DNA of 64,000 nt, taken from positions 124,001-188,000 of the forward strand of contig NZ_AUBY01000008.1 of NCBI RefSeq assembly GCF_000429485.1. The letters are read 5' to 3'. Shown piece after piece: positions 61,748 to 64,000 of the stretch. The stretch comes from Aliagarivorans marinus DSM 23064 (GTDB taxonomy: Bacteria > Pseudomonadota > Gammaproteobacteria > Enterobacterales > Celerinatantimonadaceae). Each line of letters opens with the position of its first letter. Positions within the stretch are counted from its first letter, which is position 1. Below the pieces are notes generated by a model. The model ran no database searches and was not told the DNA's origin. It saw only the letters and a list, made by a program, of their open reading frames with translations. The position numbers and the translations under genes are program-made.

Positions 61748-64000
61748 TTAGCCAACGTTCTTACGCGCATTGCGGAACATACGCATCCAAGCGCTATCTT
61801 CGCCCCAGCTATCTGGGTGCCAAGAGTTCGCCACGGTGCGGAAAACACGCTCTGGGTGAGGCATCATAATGGTCACACGGCCATCGGCAGTGCTCAGACC
61901 GGTGATACCCTCTGGCGAGCCGTTCGGGTTCGCTGGGTACTGAGTGGTTGCCTGACCGTAGTTGTCGACAAACTTCAGTGCCACCGTGCCGCTTTGGGCG
62001 ATTGCCGCCAAGTGAGCATCATCGCGAACTTCCACACGACCTTCACCGTGCGATACCGCGATAGGCATTTGCGAGCCAGCCATACCGTCGAAGAAGATAG
62101 ATGGAGACTGTTGTACTTCCACCAGGCTGAAGCGTGCTTCAAAGCGCTCAGAGTTGTTGCGAACAAAGCGTGGCCACAGGTCAGCACCTGGGATCAGCTC
62201 TTTAAGGTTCGACAGCATCTGACAACCGTTACATACACCCAGCGCGAAGCTATCGTTACGCTCGAAGAAGCCACTGAACTGCTCACGCGCACGGCTGTTG
62301 AACAGAATCGACTTAGCCCAACCTTCACCAGCGCCCAGTACGTCACCGTAAGAGAAGCCACCGCACGCCACCAGGCCTGCGAATTGCTCCAAGGTTACGC
62401 GGCCACTCAGGATGTCGCTCATATGTACGTCGATAGCATTAAAGCCAGCACGGTCGAAGGCTGCTGCCATCTCGTGGTGCGAGTTGACGCCTTGCTCACG
62501 CAAGATTGCCATTTGTGGGCGAGCGCCGGTGGCAATCATTGGTGCAGCAACGTCTTCGTGCACGTCGAAGCTTAGGTTCGCTTGCAGACCCGGGTTGGCC
62601 GCATCGGTCTTAGCTTCGAACTCTTGCTGTGCACACTCAGGGTTGTCACGCAGTGCCTGCATCTCGCGGGTGGTTTCCGCCCAGATGCCACGGTAGTGGT
62701 TGCGAGTGTTTGCCAGCACGATATTGCCGTCGCGGGTAAAGCGCAGCATGTCGTCGCCATTCAGGCTACCGATAACGTGGCTGCACGCTGCCAGGCCGTG
62801 GCCAGATAGCAGGTTCAGTACCGCTTCTTTGTCTTCGCTGCGAACCTGGATAACCGCACCCAGCTCTTCGTTGAACAGCGCACTTACGTTGTCACCGCCT
62901 AGCAGGTCTAGCTCAACATCCACACCTACGTTGCCCGCAAAGGCCATCTCGGTGATGGTGGTGAACAGGCCGCCGTCTGAACGGTCGTGGTAGGCCAGCA
63001 GTTTCTCGTCTTGAACCAACGCCTGCATGGCATTGAAGAAGCCTTTCAGCAGCTCTGGCGAGTCTACATCTGGTACCTCGTTGCCTAGCTCTTTATAGAC
63101 TTGAGTCAGCGCGCTGGCACCTAGGCGGGTCTTACCGTTGCCCAGGTCAATCAAGATAAGGTCGCTATCGCCTTTATCTTTGCGCAGTTGAGGGGTTACG
63201 GTCTTACGCACGTCTTCAACGCGGGCAAAGGCAGTGATAATCAGTGACAGCGGCGAGGTTACAGACTTCTCTTCACCGTCTTCTTCCTGCCAAGCAGTCT
63301 TCATCGACATGGAGTCTTTGCCCACCGGAATGGTCAGATCCAGCGCCGGACACAGCTCTTCGCCCACAGCTTTCACTGCATCGTACAGACCCACATCTTC
63401 ACCCGGGTGACCGGCTGGCGACATCCAGTTGGCACTTAGCTTGATGCGATTCAGCTCACCGATGTTGGTGCCAGCAATGTTGGTCAACGCTTCAGCTACC
63501 GCCAAACGGGCAGAGGCAGCGTGGTTAATCAGCGCAGCAGGAGTGCGCTCACCCATCGACATCGCTTCGCCATGGTAGGTGTCGTAGCTGGCAGCTGTTA
63601 CTGCGCAGTTAGCTACCGGGATCTGCCAAGGGCCGACCATTTGGTCACGGGCAACCAGACCGGTTACGCTGCGGTCACCAATGGTGATCAGGAAGGTTTT
63701 CTCAGCAACGGATGGCAGACGCAGGATGCGCTCAGCGGCATCTGCCACTTCAACCTTGGCGCTATCAAAGGCTGGGCCATTGAAGGTCGCGCGGGTTACA
63801 TCGCGGTGCATCTTCGGCGTTTTACCCAGCAGTACGCTTAGCGGCATACGAATAGGCTCATTGCCAAAGTGGCTGTCTTTCAAGATAAGGTCACACTCTT
63901 CGGTGGCCTCACCGATTACCGCGTACTGGGCGCGCTCACGCTCACAGATGCTGTTAAACACCTCTAAGTTCTCTTGGGCCACTGCCAGCATGTAGCGCTC
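61748..64000 (-). CDS. purL: Phosphoribosylformylglycinamidine synthase, C-terminal part (5' end beyond window)
   Basis: Large-type FGAM synthase, fourth step of purine biosynthesis. The frame is open to the window edge (ERY before the first visible Met), so 750 of about 1,290-1,300 residues are seen. Visible are the second PurM-like half ([47 protein letters not shown]) and the glutaminase domain with nucleophile Cys in [21 protein letters not shown] and the catalytic His-Glu in [10 protein letters not shown]. All expected residues are present. A strong terminator follows within 25 bases of the stop. Confidence 0.97.
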   Translation of the reverse strand, partial: ERYMLAVAQENLEVFNSICERERAQYAVIGEATEECDLILKDSHFGNEPIRMPLSVLLGKTPKMHRDVTRATFNGPAFDSAKVEVADAAERILRLPSVAEKTFLITIGDRSVTGLVARDQMVGPWQIPVANCAVTAASYDTYHGEAMSMGERTPAALINHAASARLAVAEALTNIAGTNIGELNRIKLSANWMSPAGHPGEDVGLYDAVKAVGEELCPALDLTIPVGKDSMSMKTAWQEEDGEEKSVTSPLSLIITAFARVEDVRKTVTPQLRKDKGDSDLILIDLGNGKTRLGASALTQVYKELGNEVPDVDSPELLKGFFNAMQALVQDEKLLAYHDRSDGGLFTTITEMAFAGNVGVDVELDLLGGDNVSALFNEELGAVIQVRSEDKEAVLNLLSGHGLAACSHVIGSLNGDDMLRFTRDGNIVLANTRNHYRGIWAETTREMQALRDNPECAQQEFEAKTDAANPGLQANLSFDVHEDVAAPMIATGARPQMAILREQGVNSHHEMAAAFDRAGFNAIDVHMSDILSGRVTLEQFAGLVACGGFSYGDVLGAGEGWAKSILFNSRAREQFSGFFERNDSFALGVCNGCQMLSNLKELIPGADLWPRFVRNNSERFEARFSLVEVQQSPSIFFDGMAGSQMPIAVSHGEGRVEVRDDAHLAAIAQSGTVALKFVDNYGQATTQYPANPNGSPEGITGLSTADGRVTIMMPHPERVFRTVANSWHPDSWGEDSAWMRMFRNARKNVG

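Noticed and set aside
61817-62575. Plus-strand open frame of 252 codons inside purL
   Set aside because: Antisense shadow; purL in the opposite frame has full catalytic motifs.
1-64000. CRISPR arrays, insertion sequences, prophage or integron segments
   Set aside because: No regularly spaced repeats, transposase, integrase or phage structural genes were seen on either strand.

Overview
The window looks like a chromosomal segment of a facultatively anaerobic gammaproteobacterium of the Alteromonadales/Vibrionales/Aeromonadales sphere. Signs of this are the mixed-acid fermentation block (pflB-pflA, yfbV, ackA-pta), the conserved dnaQ/rnhA/yafS/gloB/mltD cluster, an EfpL-type EF-P paralogue, a TIGR03503-like gene and a DUF3360-like transporter. 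I cannot name the genus. No phage, IS element, integron, CRISPR array or rRNA operon was seen.

Layout. 1-6.5 kb: end of an M32 carboxypeptidase, a VanX-like dipeptidase, and a four-gene sugar ABC importer with two permeases behind a perfect inverted repeat. 6.9-12.6 kb: a small unknown gene, a stand-alone FabH, an LprI-like secreted protein, a response regulator with an eroded HD-GYP domain, ychJ and purU. 12.8-16.9 kb: tRNA-Tyr, a gene-free stretch whose minus strand carries a structured RNA resembling the 5' half of the c-di-GMP-I (GEMM) aptamer, then a receiver-TPR protein, a pentapeptide-repeat K+-type channel and an FKBP isomerase. 17-21.4 kb: a polar amino-acid ABC importer with a Cys/Met-metabolism PLP enzyme. 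21.4-32.1 kb: the anaerobic pyruvate-to-acetate/formate block, led by a textbook class II FNR promoter and by a large transporter-like membrane protein where FocA would be expected. 32.2-35.5 kb: a GH53 galactanase, an AT-rich stretch with DnaA-box-like sequences, and a DUF1538-DUF1538-PII-like operon. 35.7-49 kb: housekeeping enzymes and envelope proteins. 48.6-59 kb: an MCP, two diguanylate cyclases, efpL, riboflavin synthase and small enzymes. 59-64 kb: GNAT, rhodanese, a UGT-like glycosyltransferase, a small membrane protein and the C-terminal part of purL.

How the genes work together. PflA activates PflB; acetyl-CoA then passes through Pta and AckA to acetate and ATP, while formate needs an exporter, a role the pflB-linked membrane protein could fill. 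The window is fairly rich in c-di-GMP-related elements: two diguanylate cyclases, one degenerate HD-GYP receiver protein and the GEMM-like RNA. The galactanase and the two-permease sugar importer could serve plant or algal galactan use, but they are 26 kb apart and no sugar catabolic enzymes lie beside either.

Most promising leads: the orphan GEMM-like RNA with a possible anti-aptamer and terminator; the FocA substitution under FNR control; the DUF1538 pair coupled to a PII-like sensor; and the DnaA-box cluster.
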